Assembly: GCA_012838805.1 (NCBI GenBank) | Contig: DUON01000017.1 | Location: 1 to 64,000, forward strand | Source of the DNA: Clostridiales bacterium | GTDB taxonomy: Bacteria > Bacillota > Clostridia > Christensenellales > DTU072 | Direction: 5' to 3' | Length of the DNA stretch: 64,000 nucleotides | Shown: positions 13,388 through 21,270 of the stretch, piece after piece | Numbering within the stretch: position 1 is the first letter of the stretch | Layout of the letters: each line of letters starts with the position of its first letter | Translations under genes and position numbers: made by a program | The notes under the pieces: generated by a model | What the model was told of the DNA's origin: nothing | What the model saw: the letters and a program-made list of their open reading frames with translations, nothing else | Database searches by the model: none

Positions 13388-15988
13388 TTATTCAGTCAAC
13401 ATTTTATGGTACATTCCCATCCAGAACGGCAGGGTATAGGTTGTAGAGCCTTCCATACTGTTGGGATTGTAGTGGGTGTGCAGATTATAGGTATTTCCGT
13501 TATACTTATGAAGCGCCCTTTCGTCGGGAGCAGCGACAGCCCATTTTAGGTTTGGACCTTCAGTAATTGCAGATAGTATACCCAAGTTCGCCTTAAACTT
13601 CCCATCTTCGGATATATCATAAGATAAAATAGCACTGTCTTCAATTCCAAATTCCTTAAAGCTGAATTCAGCAATATCGTCTCGGTTGGGGTTGGATGCG
13701 GACAATTTTCTTAAATCTATGGGATGACGCGACAAAGACCATGCGGCTGTCTCCAGGATATTATTGCCGTAGGCGTCTGTGATTTCTTTGTCGGGATAAG
13801 CCAATTGATAGATATAGTACCAAAGCGGATTCTCGCTGTATTTGATAGATATCCACCATTGGTCTATGGCTTCGTGATAGTATTCCAAAAGCTCCTTATC
13901 TTTTTCCATTTGGAACAAAAGGTAGAACGCAAGCATCGCCATTTCTTCGTCCGAATAGTTTAAGAACATTCTAATAAGCATTTCGGAGGTAGGGGAGCCG
14001 TAATCAAGATGTTCGTCAAAAACCACTCTTAATTGGGGGGATAGAAATTGATCTAAGGTTGTTATCATTAAGAAATGGCATTGTTTATGGTACTGTGTCA
14101 TTATTTTAGCATATTCATAAGAGGGATGCAGCGCCGCCATGCGGTATTCGTCATCCCATCTTTGATATCCAGTGACGTAATGGGCAAGCTTAAAGATGCA
14201 TAGGGCTACCGAAGCGGTAAGGGGCGCTCCGCCCAGCTGTGAACTGTTATAAAAGAATTCGCGGTTGAACTTGCTCCAAGTTCCCGGCTGACCCACGCCG
14301 TCCACCATCATATAGCCGTTGTCCACAATATGGCGGGCAAATCTGTCCATGGTGTTCGTTATAATCTCTTTAAGCTCCTTATCTTCAGGTCCTAATATGT
14401 CAAAAGCCAGTTTATAAAGGAACAAATGTCCAATAATCTCATCCGAACTGGTATCGCCCTTATAGACGATATCTTCAATGCTGTAACCCTCGCCGATAAG
14501 GTCGTCCCAAAGCCTTTGGGGAATTTCGCCCGAAGCGTCCACTTTGACGCCGCGCTGATTTTCACCATTTATGTAATAGCCCAAAGAATCTTCGGTTTTG
14601 CTGGAGACGCCTGTGGCTGTGCCGTCGTCGTTAAACGACCAATACATAAATCCGTCCACGGGGTTGTTTTCTTCCCTAAAAGAATAGGTGCGGGCTATAT
14701 AGCCTTCAAGGTTTCTTACTCTTTTGGCATATTCGCCTTCCTCTTCTCTCGGATCAGCCCAGCTGTCCTTGTCAAAGGGGAACATATAGTCTTCAACCAT
14801 GAAATAAGTCTTTACACCATGATTGATATACTGGTCATATACTTCTTCAAATACAGCGGCGGGACTTTTTGCGGGTATATTCAAAGAATAATCTCCGCCT
14901 TTTTTCAAAGCGACCTCGGAATAGTACCTGCCGTTCGCAGGGTCAAACATAGCGTTGGGCTGGTATCTGACATACGCTTCAACTGTGCCTTTCCGCATGC
15001 TGATATTGGAAAGCAGCAAGACCGCTTCGGTGGATATGGTCGCGCTTCTGCGTGCGGCTTCGACTTCTTCTTTGGATACCGAAGGGTCGTTTTTAAGCAC
15101 GCTGTAACGCATTACTTCACCAGCGGCGTACATCGATGTCCAAAGTCCGTCATTGTCGGTTTCTTGGGGTCTCCATTTTCCGTCTTCTAAGGTAGCTCCG
15201 GATACCATTCCGCGGCGGGAAACATATTCATTTGTCATGTTGCTCATCAATATTGCCTTTTCAATACCGCTCATTTGAACCATTCGGATATGGGTCACAC
15301 CTTCTTCCATAATAGTCCATATGCCGTTCTCTCCGTCGTCCACGATAGCAAGTAGGGTGCCGTCTTTGTCGTAAAAATACCTATCTCCCATAAATCTCTG
15401 CTGGGCATCTCTGGAATTGGGGGCGTTTTCGTCTTGCCTCAAGACGCCGTATTCAGTGATTGTCCACACAGCTCCGTCGTCCGTCGTTACGGTTTGGTAA
15501 GGCTGATAGTTCTGGCTGTCAATAATGGCTCTAACAGAGGCGGGAATGGCTTCGTGGTCAATTTCGTAATAAGATACGAGTTTCTGATAGGTGCTGTTAA
15601 GGGAGACCGCCGTTCCGCGATAGTCTTGGATGATAGCTTTTGTGCCGTCGCTCTTTATTTTTTTGACGATTCTAAGCTTCACAGTATCTTTATAGCCGTC
15701 AGAAGTCTTGGCTTTTATCCAAGCCCAGCCAGCTTTTTTTGCGGTGACCCTGCCCCATTCGTCCACAGACGCATTGGCTTTGGGAAAGACGCTCCAAGTA
15801 AGCTTTCTATTGGTTATGTTCTCCCCAAAAGCATAGTCTACCGAACGCGAATCGCCGATTTCCATTCTCCATTTTTCGGGAACTATTAAGGTAAAATCCG
15901 ATTCCTTAGTCTTACAGCTGCTTAAGGCTGATGCAGTAAGCAAAGACAAAGCGATAACTAACAATACGACCAATACTTTTCTCTTCAT
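13388..15988 (-). CDS. Large lipoprotein with Ig-like and alpha/alpha-toroid-like regions
   Basis: The 866-aa product starts at ATG 15988: AGGAG lies directly before it and inside the first codons of the longer frame from 16003, which rules that start out. The signal peptide MKRKVLVVLLVIALSLLTAS ends in lipobox ALSSC. Residues about 30-110 resemble a Big_2 bacterial Ig-like domain (WSVFPKANASVDEWGRVTAK then KAGWAWIKAK). The rest has features of six-hairpin glycosidase-like proteins (DNDGLWTSMYAAGEVMRYSV, WSKFNREFFYNSSQLGGAPL), and helical repeats near YHEAIDQWWISIKY. A catalytic residue cannot be assigned with confidence. It is the second gene of a unit whose first gene encodes an SGNH hydrolase. 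Together they suggest surface processing of a glycan or ester-modified polymer; that is inference. Confidence 0.75.
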   Translation of the reverse strand: MKRKVLVVLLVIALSLLTASALSSCKTKESDFTLIVPEKWRMEIGDSRSVDYAFGENITNRKLTWSVFPKANASVDEWGRVTAKKAGWAWIKAKTSDGYKDTVKLRIVKKIKSDGTKAIIQDYRGTAVSLNSTYQKLVSYYEIDHEAIPASVRAIIDSQNYQPYQTVTTDDGAVWTITEYGVLRQDENAPNSRDAQQRFMGDRYFYDKDGTLLAIVDDGENGIWTIMEEGVTHIRMVQMSGIEKAILMSNMTNEYVSRRGMVSGATLEDGKWRPQETDNDGLWTSMYAAGEVMRYSVLKNDPSVSKEEVEAARRSATISTEAVLLLSNISMRKGTVEAYVRYQPNAMFDPANGRYYSEVALKKGGDYSLNIPAKSPAAVFEEVYDQYINHGVKTYFMVEDYMFPFDKDSWADPREEEGEYAKRVRNLEGYIARTYSFREENNPVDGFMYWSFNDDGTATGVSSKTEDSLGYYINGENQRGVKVDASGEIPQRLWDDLIGEGYSIEDIVYKGDTSSDEIIGHLFLYKLAFDILGPEDKELKEIITNTMDRFARHIVDNGYMMVDGVGQPGTWSKFNREFFYNSSQLGGAPLTASVALCIFKLAHYVTGYQRWDDEYRMAALHPSYEYAKIMTQYHKQCHFLMITTLDQFLSPQLRVVFDEHLDYGSPTSEMLIRMFLNYSDEEMAMLAFYLLFQMEKDKELLEYYHEAIDQWWISIKYSENPLWYYIYQLAYPDKEITDAYGNNILETAAWSLSRHPIDLRKLSASNPNRDDIAEFSFKEFGIEDSAILSYDISEDGKFKANLGILSAITEGPNLKWAVAAPDERALHKYNGNTYNLHTHYNPNSMEGSTTYTLPFWMGMYHKMLTE

Positions 15989-16033
15989 AATTTCTCCTAT
16001 CATCTATATTTTTTTTGGCATACGATGAGCTTT

Positions 16034-17695
16034 TTAATTCTCCGCATAAAGCGTGATTTTGGACACTTCAATTGAGGTCTCTATCCATTGTGAGCCGTCC
16101 TCTTGGGTATGAAGAATGGCGAAAAGGAAAGGATATCCGTTTTGGGAAACATTCCCCACCGCCATATTTATGTTTGTGAACTCGCCCACTTGTTCTATGA
16201 AATAATATCCCTTTATCTCAAAAGAAATATTGTTGGGGAGGGCAAAGGTTTTTGGGATTACCAAATTCATCTCCATGGAGTCCATAAGCTCTTTCATGGC
16301 TGGACTGTCATAGTCCAAGCCGTCTATGTAAAGTCCGATGCTTGTCAACAGCTCTATGCTCTCTTTTATCTTGCGAAGGTCAAAACCCGGGAAGACGCCT
16401 TTAAGGTAGGTTTCAAGGTCGGTTCCAAAACCTATGGGCCCCATATTCGATAAATCTATATCATTCTCTTGACTCATAAGAAAGATATTTGCCGTAAGAG
16501 TCAAGAAGTTTGAGGGAACAAGTTTAATGGAGAAAGTTCCGTCCTTGCGGTACTCCACATAACATTTGTCCTTATTAAAGAATGTGGACAGTTCCTTGGA
16601 GTCCATTTTAATGGAAGACAACTTAAATATTTTATCTTCCTTAAAGAGCTTTCCCTTTCTCACAGAAATAGGTTTATTTATGTAAATAGGAGTCACGCCC
16701 CTCACCGCCGAAAGGTATGTTTCTGATATCTGCTGGCAGGATTTAGCGGAAGAGATAGATGATTTTATGGATGCGATATCAAGCGATGTATCGGCGTATA
16801 GCCTCTCCAGCTGTTCGATACGCATTGCCTTATCTCTGGATACCGCTTTTTGGGGATCGGCAAGCCCTTTTTCTTCCAGCTTTTCTTGGATTAAATTAGC
16901 AATTACTGCATGCCCTTCGTTAGAGGGGTGCAGCCAATCGCCGTATATGAGATGACCGCAAAATTCTTCGGTATATCTTTCATCGAATGCGGTATAGGCG
17001 TCAATGATTTCATAGGCGTTTGGATGGTCGTCCAAATAGTCATAAATTATCTTATTGAGTCTTCCAACAAGCCTTGCTCCGACAATACGGATTTGAGACG
17101 GGTCTTCCGCTATTTGCATAAATTCGTCTTTTTGCTCTTGTGTGAGCAAAGTCGTCTGGGGAGCCAAGGGATTGTATAAGGTGTTTACTAATATCAAGAC
17201 ATCGGGATTAAGCTCTTGTATTCTTTGAATGGACTGGGCGAAGTATCCAGCCGCTTGATTTAATTTAAGGTCTATATCCTCATAATCGTTTTGCAAAGCG
17301 TAAATGGCTGTTTGTCCGATATCGCCGCCCAAAAGGTCGTTTCCCAAAATCGATATATGTACTATATCCGCTTGTGAAACCCAATACTGGCGTTCCTTGT
17401 CCACACTATTATCGCTTGTAAGCCGATTATACATAAGTTTTGCGGTATCGCCGGATACAGATCTGTCCACATAACGATAATTGTTTCGTCTTCCAACAAT
17501 TGCATAATAACAATTGCTGTCCCGTTCTGAAAAGGGAGATGACCCAAGTATCCCTTCACAAATCGAATCGCCTAAATAAACAATGGTTTTGTCATAACTT
17601 TGATTGGATTGATAACCCGTAGCGACCACAGCTAAAACACCCGCGACAAAGAAACATACCACTACATAAATCAATACTTTACCGAATTTCCGCAT
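16034..17695 (-). CDS. Membrane-anchored SGNH/GDSL hydrolase with C-terminal extension
   Basis: This 553-aa protein has an N-terminal membrane segment (residues 7-28, VLIYVVVCFFVAGVLAVVAT) and a GDSL esterase domain (about 36-275). The catalytic Ser44 lies in VYLGDSICEG, block II Gly82 in SVSGDT, block III Asn119 in ILGNDL, and block V Asp253 and His256 in GDWLHPSNEGH. It probably removes acetyl or other acyl groups from a carbohydrate or lipid outside the cell. Residues about 290-553 are an extra, mostly beta region of unknown function. The gene starts 200 bases from the divergent phosphoesterase at 17896 and runs into the lipoprotein gene at 15988 (45-base gap). Confidence 0.88.
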   Translation of the reverse strand: MRKFGKVLIYVVVCFFVAGVLAVVATGYQSNQSYDKTIVYLGDSICEGILGSSPFSERDSNCYYAIVGRRNNYRYVDRSVSGDTAKLMYNRLTSDNSVDKERQYWVSQADIVHISILGNDLLGGDIGQTAIYALQNDYEDIDLKLNQAAGYFAQSIQRIQELNPDVLILVNTLYNPLAPQTTLLTQEQKDEFMQIAEDPSQIRIVGARLVGRLNKIIYDYLDDHPNAYEIIDAYTAFDERYTEEFCGHLIYGDWLHPSNEGHAVIANLIQEKLEEKGLADPQKAVSRDKAMRIEQLERLYADTSLDIASIKSSISSAKSCQQISETYLSAVRGVTPIYINKPISVRKGKLFKEDKIFKLSSIKMDSKELSTFFNKDKCYVEYRKDGTFSIKLVPSNFLTLTANIFLMSQENDIDLSNMGPIGFGTDLETYLKGVFPGFDLRKIKESIELLTSIGLYIDGLDYDSPAMKELMDSMEMNLVIPKTFALPNNISFEIKGYYFIEQVGEFTNINMAVGNVSQNGYPFLFAILHTQEDGSQWIETSIEVSKITLYAEN

Positions 17696-17730
17696 AGCTG
17701 TTTCCTTTTTTTAAAATAATTTTCATTTAT

Positions 17731-17759
17731 AATATACCATACATCCTACAATTAATCAA
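17731..17759 (-). promoter_or_regulatory. Promoter of the SGNH hydrolase operon
   Basis: On the minus strand TTGATT (17759-17754), 17 bases and TATATT (17736-17731) lie 36 bases before ATG 17695, with AAGGAAA as ribosome site. Confidence 0.55.
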
Positions 17760-17829
17760 TATTCATTTTTTATGGCAATTAAAGAGTTTTTTATCTATAA
17801 CAACAAGAGCGATTTGTCTTTATATGGTA

Positions 17830-17866
17830 TTGCAAAATTGAAGAATTTATTGTAATATTATAATAT
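17830..17866 (+). promoter_or_regulatory. Promoter(s) of the secreted phosphoesterase
   Basis: Two overlapping options exist: TTGCAA (17830-17835)-17-TAATAT (17853-17858) and TTGAAG (17838-17843)-17-TAATAT (17861-17866). GGGGAG precedes ATG 17896. The intergenic region with 17731-17759 is a divergent promoter region, and I see no extended palindrome in it. Confidence 0.55.
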
Positions 17867-17895
17867 GTAAAAAATTCAATGAATGGGGAGTTCCT

Positions 17896-19215
17896 ATGAA
17901 AAAAATTATTCCCACAACAATAATTGTACTTATATGCTTTTTAATTATATTCATTCTTGCGTCAGGATTTTTTTATCAAAATACAGATTATGAGTTTTCG
18001 GAAGACTTTTTCAAAATCTCCGTATCGTTTTTTGGAGATGCGTCTTCTTCAAGGGCGTTTAGCTTTTTCACACGGGACGAAAGCTATAAGGATATATGCA
18101 ATATCCAGCTTGACCCCGCCGAAGAGAACGAGCAAACGCCCAATTTCAGGGATCGGGACAATATAATAATCAAAGCCGAGTCTCACAATACATATATGCT
18201 CTATCCCTCACAATTAAGGCATTATGGGGTAGCGGACAGTTTGGAAAAGGGCACAAAATATTTCTATCGTGTGGGTTCACAGCAAAAGAGAGCTTGGAGC
18301 GCGTGGGGATATTTTGTTACAGACGACCAAGATAGCGATTTTATGTTCTTTCATATTACGGATTCCCAATCAAAAGAAGAGGCTGAATTTGAAGCATATA
18401 GGGAGTCCTTATCAAAGGCTTACCAAACGGCGGGAATTCCTGAATTTATCATAACCACAGGCGATCTTGTGGAAACGGGTCTGAATACTCAAGAGTGGGA
18501 CTTATTTTTTGACAAGACCCAAGATTTTATGTTTAAGACCACCTTTGCTCCCGCAAACGGCAACCATGAGCTATTATCCACTCCAATATACTACCACTTT
18601 CACCTGGATACGCCAAAAAATCAAATAAGATATTCCTTTGAGTACGGCAACGCACTTTTTATCATATTGGAAAGCAATACATTAGATTATAAAAACCAGT
18701 CGGCATGGATGCAAGAAGTCTTTGCAGCAAGCGATAAGGAATTTAAGATTGTGGCTTTTCATAAAGCGCCTTTTTCCAGCGGCAACCATGCGGCACAAAA
18801 GGATGTCACCGCAATCAGAAACCAAGTTGTACCCTTTCTTTATGAACACGGCGTGGACTTGGTTCTCAACGGGCACGACCACATATATTGCAGAACCTAT
18901 CCGCTCATAAATGATGAGGTGGGCAGCTGGGATTCAAGAACACAAACCAAAGTGGGCGATGCCTCAAAAATCACATATAAAAACCCCAATGGCGTCATAT
19001 ATTCAATCAATAGAAGCATAGGCTCAAAGTTCTACACCAAATCCAAGACTATGAATGACCACCTTATCGAATTCGGAGACCAAGAAAGAGTCTTAAAGCC
19101 CGTCTTTTCAAAAGTAATCATAAAAGACAACACCTTAAACTACATATCTTATGAGTACGATAGGGGCGATACCGACGAAGTCAGGATTATAGATTGGTTT
19201 GAAATAGAAAAATAA
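17896..19215 (+). CDS. Secreted purple-acid-phosphatase-type metallophosphoesterase
   Basis: The 439-aa product starts with a signal or anchor segment (IVLICFLIIFILASGFFYQN). A fibronectin-like N-terminal domain (GTKYFYRVGSQQKRAWSAWG, about residues 110-155) precedes the calcineurin-like phosphoesterase fold. The metal ligands are HITDSQ, ITTGDLVETG, NGNHE, AFHKAPF and NGHDHIY. The first motif is DSQ instead of the more common DxH, as is often seen in this group. It would release phosphate from extracellular phosphoesters. It faces the SGNH hydrolase gene across a divergent promoter region, so the two may work on the same envelope polymer; that link is inferred. Confidence 0.88.
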   Translation: MKKIIPTTIIVLICFLIIFILASGFFYQNTDYEFSEDFFKISVSFFGDASSSRAFSFFTRDESYKDICNIQLDPAEENEQTPNFRDRDNIIIKAESHNTYMLYPSQLRHYGVADSLEKGTKYFYRVGSQQKRAWSAWGYFVTDDQDSDFMFFHITDSQSKEEAEFEAYRESLSKAYQTAGIPEFIITTGDLVETGLNTQEWDLFFDKTQDFMFKTTFAPANGNHELLSTPIYYHFHLDTPKNQIRYSFEYGNALFIILESNTLDYKNQSAWMQEVFAASDKEFKIVAFHKAPFSSGNHAAQKDVTAIRNQVVPFLYEHGVDLVLNGHDHIYCRTYPLINDEVGSWDSRTQTKVGDASKITYKNPNGVIYSINRSIGSKFYTKSKTMNDHLIEFGDQERVLKPVFSKVIIKDNTLNYISYEYDRGDTDEVRIIDWFEIEK

Positions 19216-19298
19216 TAAAAACACCTCTATTATCAAGGAAAACCGCCTACTATGAAGAAAGGCGATATTCTGTTATGAAGTTCTAAGTACCGCTATCC

Positions 19299-19326
19299 TT
19301 GAATATATCAAAATTCTTTCTAATAT
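19299..19326 (+). promoter_or_regulatory. Possible promoter of the second short hypA
   Basis: TTGAAT (19299-19304), 16 bases and TAATAT (19321-19326) stand 40 bases before the MHD start. The 150-base gap after the phosphoesterase gene holds nothing else I recognise apart from a weak CGCCT/AGGCG repeat near 19250-19264. Confidence 0.4.
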
Positions 19327-19366
19327 AATAACAATATTAAAGAGAATTTGATAATGAGATGCTTTT

Positions 19367-19615
19367 ATGCATGATACTTTTCTTATTGAGAGACTGTATA
19401 AGGCAATAAAATGTCTGTGTGCCGAAAAGGATATAAGTCTGATAAGAAAGACAATAATCGAAGTCAATGAGAACAGCCGTGTCAATGAAGAATCCCTAAT
19501 CTCTTTTTTTAAGGACATGAATTCGCAATTAGTGGATGATAAAACGATGTTTACCATAGAGAGAACCGACTTGGAACCTCTGATTGCGGTCATAAAGGTA
19601 ATTGAAGGGCAATAG
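19367..19615 (+). CDS. Second short HypA-like protein without zinc ribbon
   Basis: This 82-aa protein begins MHDTFLIERLYKAIKCLCAE and ends IERTDLEPLIAVIKVIEGQ. It is a paralogue of the protein at 4393-4641, with the same length and no indels; by eye about 47 of 82 positions are identical. Met-His-Asp at the N-terminus matches the nickel site of HypA, and again no CxxC pair is present; the CLC here is in the first helix. No hydrogenase gene is near: its neighbours are a phosphoesterase and a broken acetyltransferase. It may be an old duplicate or a chaperone for another nickel enzyme. ATG 19367 is chosen because His2 is the functional residue; the ribosome site (GAGATG) is weak. Confidence 0.65.
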   Translation: MHDTFLIERLYKAIKCLCAEKDISLIRKTIIEVNENSRVNEESLISFFKDMNSQLVDDKTMFTIERTDLEPLIAVIKVIEGQ

Positions 19616-19629
19616 ATTGGAGAAATCTT

Positions 19630-20055
19630 ATGATTATAAGAAAATACAATCCCAAATTAGATGAAGACCAATTGATGAACTTATTAGAAGAACAAGGGGC
19701 GGAATGGTCATGCTGTTGGGGGCAGAAAAAACAGGGAAAAATATAAAGAAGCTTTGAAAAAGTCCATAACCTATGTAGCATATGAAGGGCATGACTTATG
19801 CGGATATTCCCGCTCCCTTGACGACTGCGGGTTTTATATTTATGTTTTTGACCTCTTGGTGAAAGCTGAGCATAGAGGCAAAAATATCGGGCCAAAGCTC
19901 ATGGAATGTATTTATGACGATTATGCCGATAGGACGGTATATGTCATGTCGGATGTTGACGAATACACCCAAAAAGGGGTTATCGTAAAGAGAGGTCGAT
20001 TTTTGAAGTAAAAAATAAAACAGCACTTACTCATTTTTGGTTTTCATATCAATAA
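19630..20055 (+). pseudogene. GNAT-family N-acetyltransferase with two frameshifts
   Basis: The first frame (ATG 19630 behind GGAG) reads MIIRKYNPKLDEDQLMNLLE and stops at 19746. The next frame supplies the GNAT core YKEALKKSITYVAYEGHDLC, FDLLVKAEHRGKNIGPKLME (the acetyl-CoA-binding RGxxIG) and YVMSDVDEY, then breaks again at 19971-19979 (A5G4). The third frame restores GYRKERSIFEV, the normal end of this family. Breaks fall at A-runs (19737-19741 and 19971-19975). Two independent shifts make a true pseudogene more likely than one sequencing slip. It lies 14 bases after the short hypA and was probably co-transcribed with it. Confidence 0.75.
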
Positions 20056-20062
20056 AAGGGCA

Positions 20063-20121
20063 AAAATTGACTTCTTTTATCAATTTTCATGATTGACATG
20101 CTATATGTTTGTGTGTATAAT
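20063..20121 (+). promoter_or_regulatory. Consensus promoter with upstream inverted repeat
   Basis: TTGACA (20093-20098), exactly 17 bases and TATAAT (20116-20121) is a perfect SigA promoter 38 bases before ATG 20159. AAAATTGA and TCAATTTT (20063-20070, 20080-20087) form an inverted repeat just upstream of the -35; this may be an activator site or a weak terminator of the preceding pseudogene. Confidence 0.8.
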
Positions 20122-20158
20122 ATATTATATATAGAAAAGGTGCATTCAAGGAGCTGTT

Positions 20159-20479
20159 ATGAAAAAAGAATATAAGGAAAATGCATTATCCCAGCAAGAG
20201 AGCGGCTTTTCTCTTCCTCCTGAAACATTGCAAGCTTATTATAGAGACGCTTATATGAGGGAAAGAGAAAGGTTCAATTCCATGTTCGGAACTTTAGACT
20301 ATAATCCGCCTTATGAAGAGCCTATTTGTAAGGAAAAGGCAGAGGAGCCCCAAGAAGAAATGGTGCCCAAAAAGAAATATAAGAAAGCAAAAGGCGCTTT
20401 GGCTTCATTCATTGTGCTTACGGTTGTATTTCTGGCTACCACATTATTCTTTGCGGCGAAGTTTTTTGAGATTATATAG
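20159..20479 (+). CDS. Small tail-anchored membrane protein of unknown function
   Basis: This 106-aa product has a charged cytoplasmic part rich in Glu and Lys (AYYRDAYMRERERFNSMFG, KKKYKKAKG) and one membrane segment at the C-terminus (residues about 80-103, LASFIVLTVVFLATTLFFAA). It has no signal peptide, so it is probably tail-anchored. I recognise no family. Its promoter is the strongest kind in the window, so it may be abundant. A long hairpin follows immediately. Confidence 0.65.
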   Translation: MKKEYKENALSQQESGFSLPPETLQAYYRDAYMRERERFNSMFGTLDYNPPYEEPICKEKAEEPQEEMVPKKKYKKAKGALASFIVLTVVFLATTLFFAAKFFEII

Positions 20480-20517
20480 CTAAGAGAACACCAATATATT
20501 TGCTTTTTGAGCTTAGG

Positions 20518-20566
20518 ACCATAGACTGTTTATGAAAGTCATAAATGGTTTATGGTTTAATTTTTT
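20518..20566 (+). terminator. Long 18-bp hairpin terminator
   Basis: ACCATAGACTGTTTATGA (20518-20535) pairs over all 18 bases, counting G.U pairs, with the 18 bases after the AAG loop (20539-20556), and TTAATTTTTT follows. It ends the small membrane protein gene and stands 16 bases before the next gene, which has no promoter of its own that I can see; leaky termination could set the ratio of the two products. Confidence 0.8.
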
Positions 20567-20582
20567 ATAGACAAGGAGAAAA

Positions 20583-21209
20583 ATGTTCAGAGCCGAAGTT
20601 GATATAAACAAAAAAGACTATCTTTGGTGCAGCATGTTCTATATCAGAAAATACCTTTCGTTAAGGGAACTGATTCTTCTGGGCGTGCTGCTTTTTGCGG
20701 GGCTGTTGTTTTGGTTTACTTTAGAAAATATCCTTATCCTCATTATGTTTTTGGTGGTTCTGGTTTTAATGGGTTTTGCGGTAGTATTGTTCATAACTAC
20801 AGCTATTGCCGGATACGCAAGCGACTATGCCAAACGAGGTATCGTCAAACATATCTTTACTTTTGACAAACAAGGCTTTGATTGCGAAAGCATAGATAAA
20901 AACGGTGAAAGGGTTTTTAAGGAAAGAATAGACTTTAAGAATGTGGAAAAGGCGGCTTTAAGAAAAGACAGAGTGTATATCTATGCGGGCGTGGCGATGC
21001 CTTTTTATTTCTTCCCAGAACATATCACACAAGGCGATTATCAAGAATTTAGATTGTTTTTAATAGACCATATCGATAAATCAAAATTTAAGATGAAAAC
21101 CAAGTTCAGAAGTTTTCCGCATTATCCCAAAAGAAAATTCGATCAGGACTTGGCGGAGAAAATTGATAAGATAGACTCCAATCAGCCCGAGGACAATCAA
21201 AAATATTGA
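20583..21209 (+). CDS. Membrane protein with YcxB-like C-terminal domain
   Basis: This 208-aa protein has two membrane segments (residues about 29-50 and 53-76) followed by a cytoplasmic beta-rich region (HIFTFDKQGFDCESIDKNGE, then RIDFKNVEKAALRKDRVYIY). That arrangement matches YcxB-like proteins, whose function is unknown. The C-terminal 40 residues are very basic (KTKFRSFPHYPKRKF). AAGGAG at 20574-20579 is the ribosome site, though it stands close to ATG 20583. It lies directly after a strong terminator hairpin. Confidence 0.65.
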   Translation: MFRAEVDINKKDYLWCSMFYIRKYLSLRELILLGVLLFAGLLFWFTLENILILIMFLVVLVLMGFAVVLFITTAIAGYASDYAKRGIVKHIFTFDKQGFDCESIDKNGERVFKERIDFKNVEKAALRKDRVYIYAGVAMPFYFFPEHITQGDYQEFRLFLIDHIDKSKFKMKTKFRSFPHYPKRKFDQDLAEKIDKIDSNQPEDNQKY

Positions 21210-21220
21210 TTTTAGGATAT

Positions 21221-21249
21221 AAAAAAAGGCTTGCGGACAAGCCTTTTTT
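21221..21249. terminator. Bidirectional terminator between convergent genes
   Basis: GGCTTG (21228-21233) and CAAGCC (21238-21243) pair around CGGA, flanked by A7 and T6. It serves the YcxB-like gene on the plus strand and the esterase gene on the minus strand. Confidence 0.85.
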
Positions 21250-21270
21250 AATGTGTACTTAAAATAACAA

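Noticed and set aside
14426-15190. Long open frame (254 codons) on the plus strand opposite the large lipoprotein gene
   Set aside because: It is an antisense shadow: no ribosome site, no domain, and the minus-strand protein has a lipobox and coherent domains over the same bases.
19630-20055. Two separate small genes instead of one broken acetyltransferase
   Set aside because: The three frames join in order into one continuous GNAT sequence, and each piece alone lacks part of the fold.
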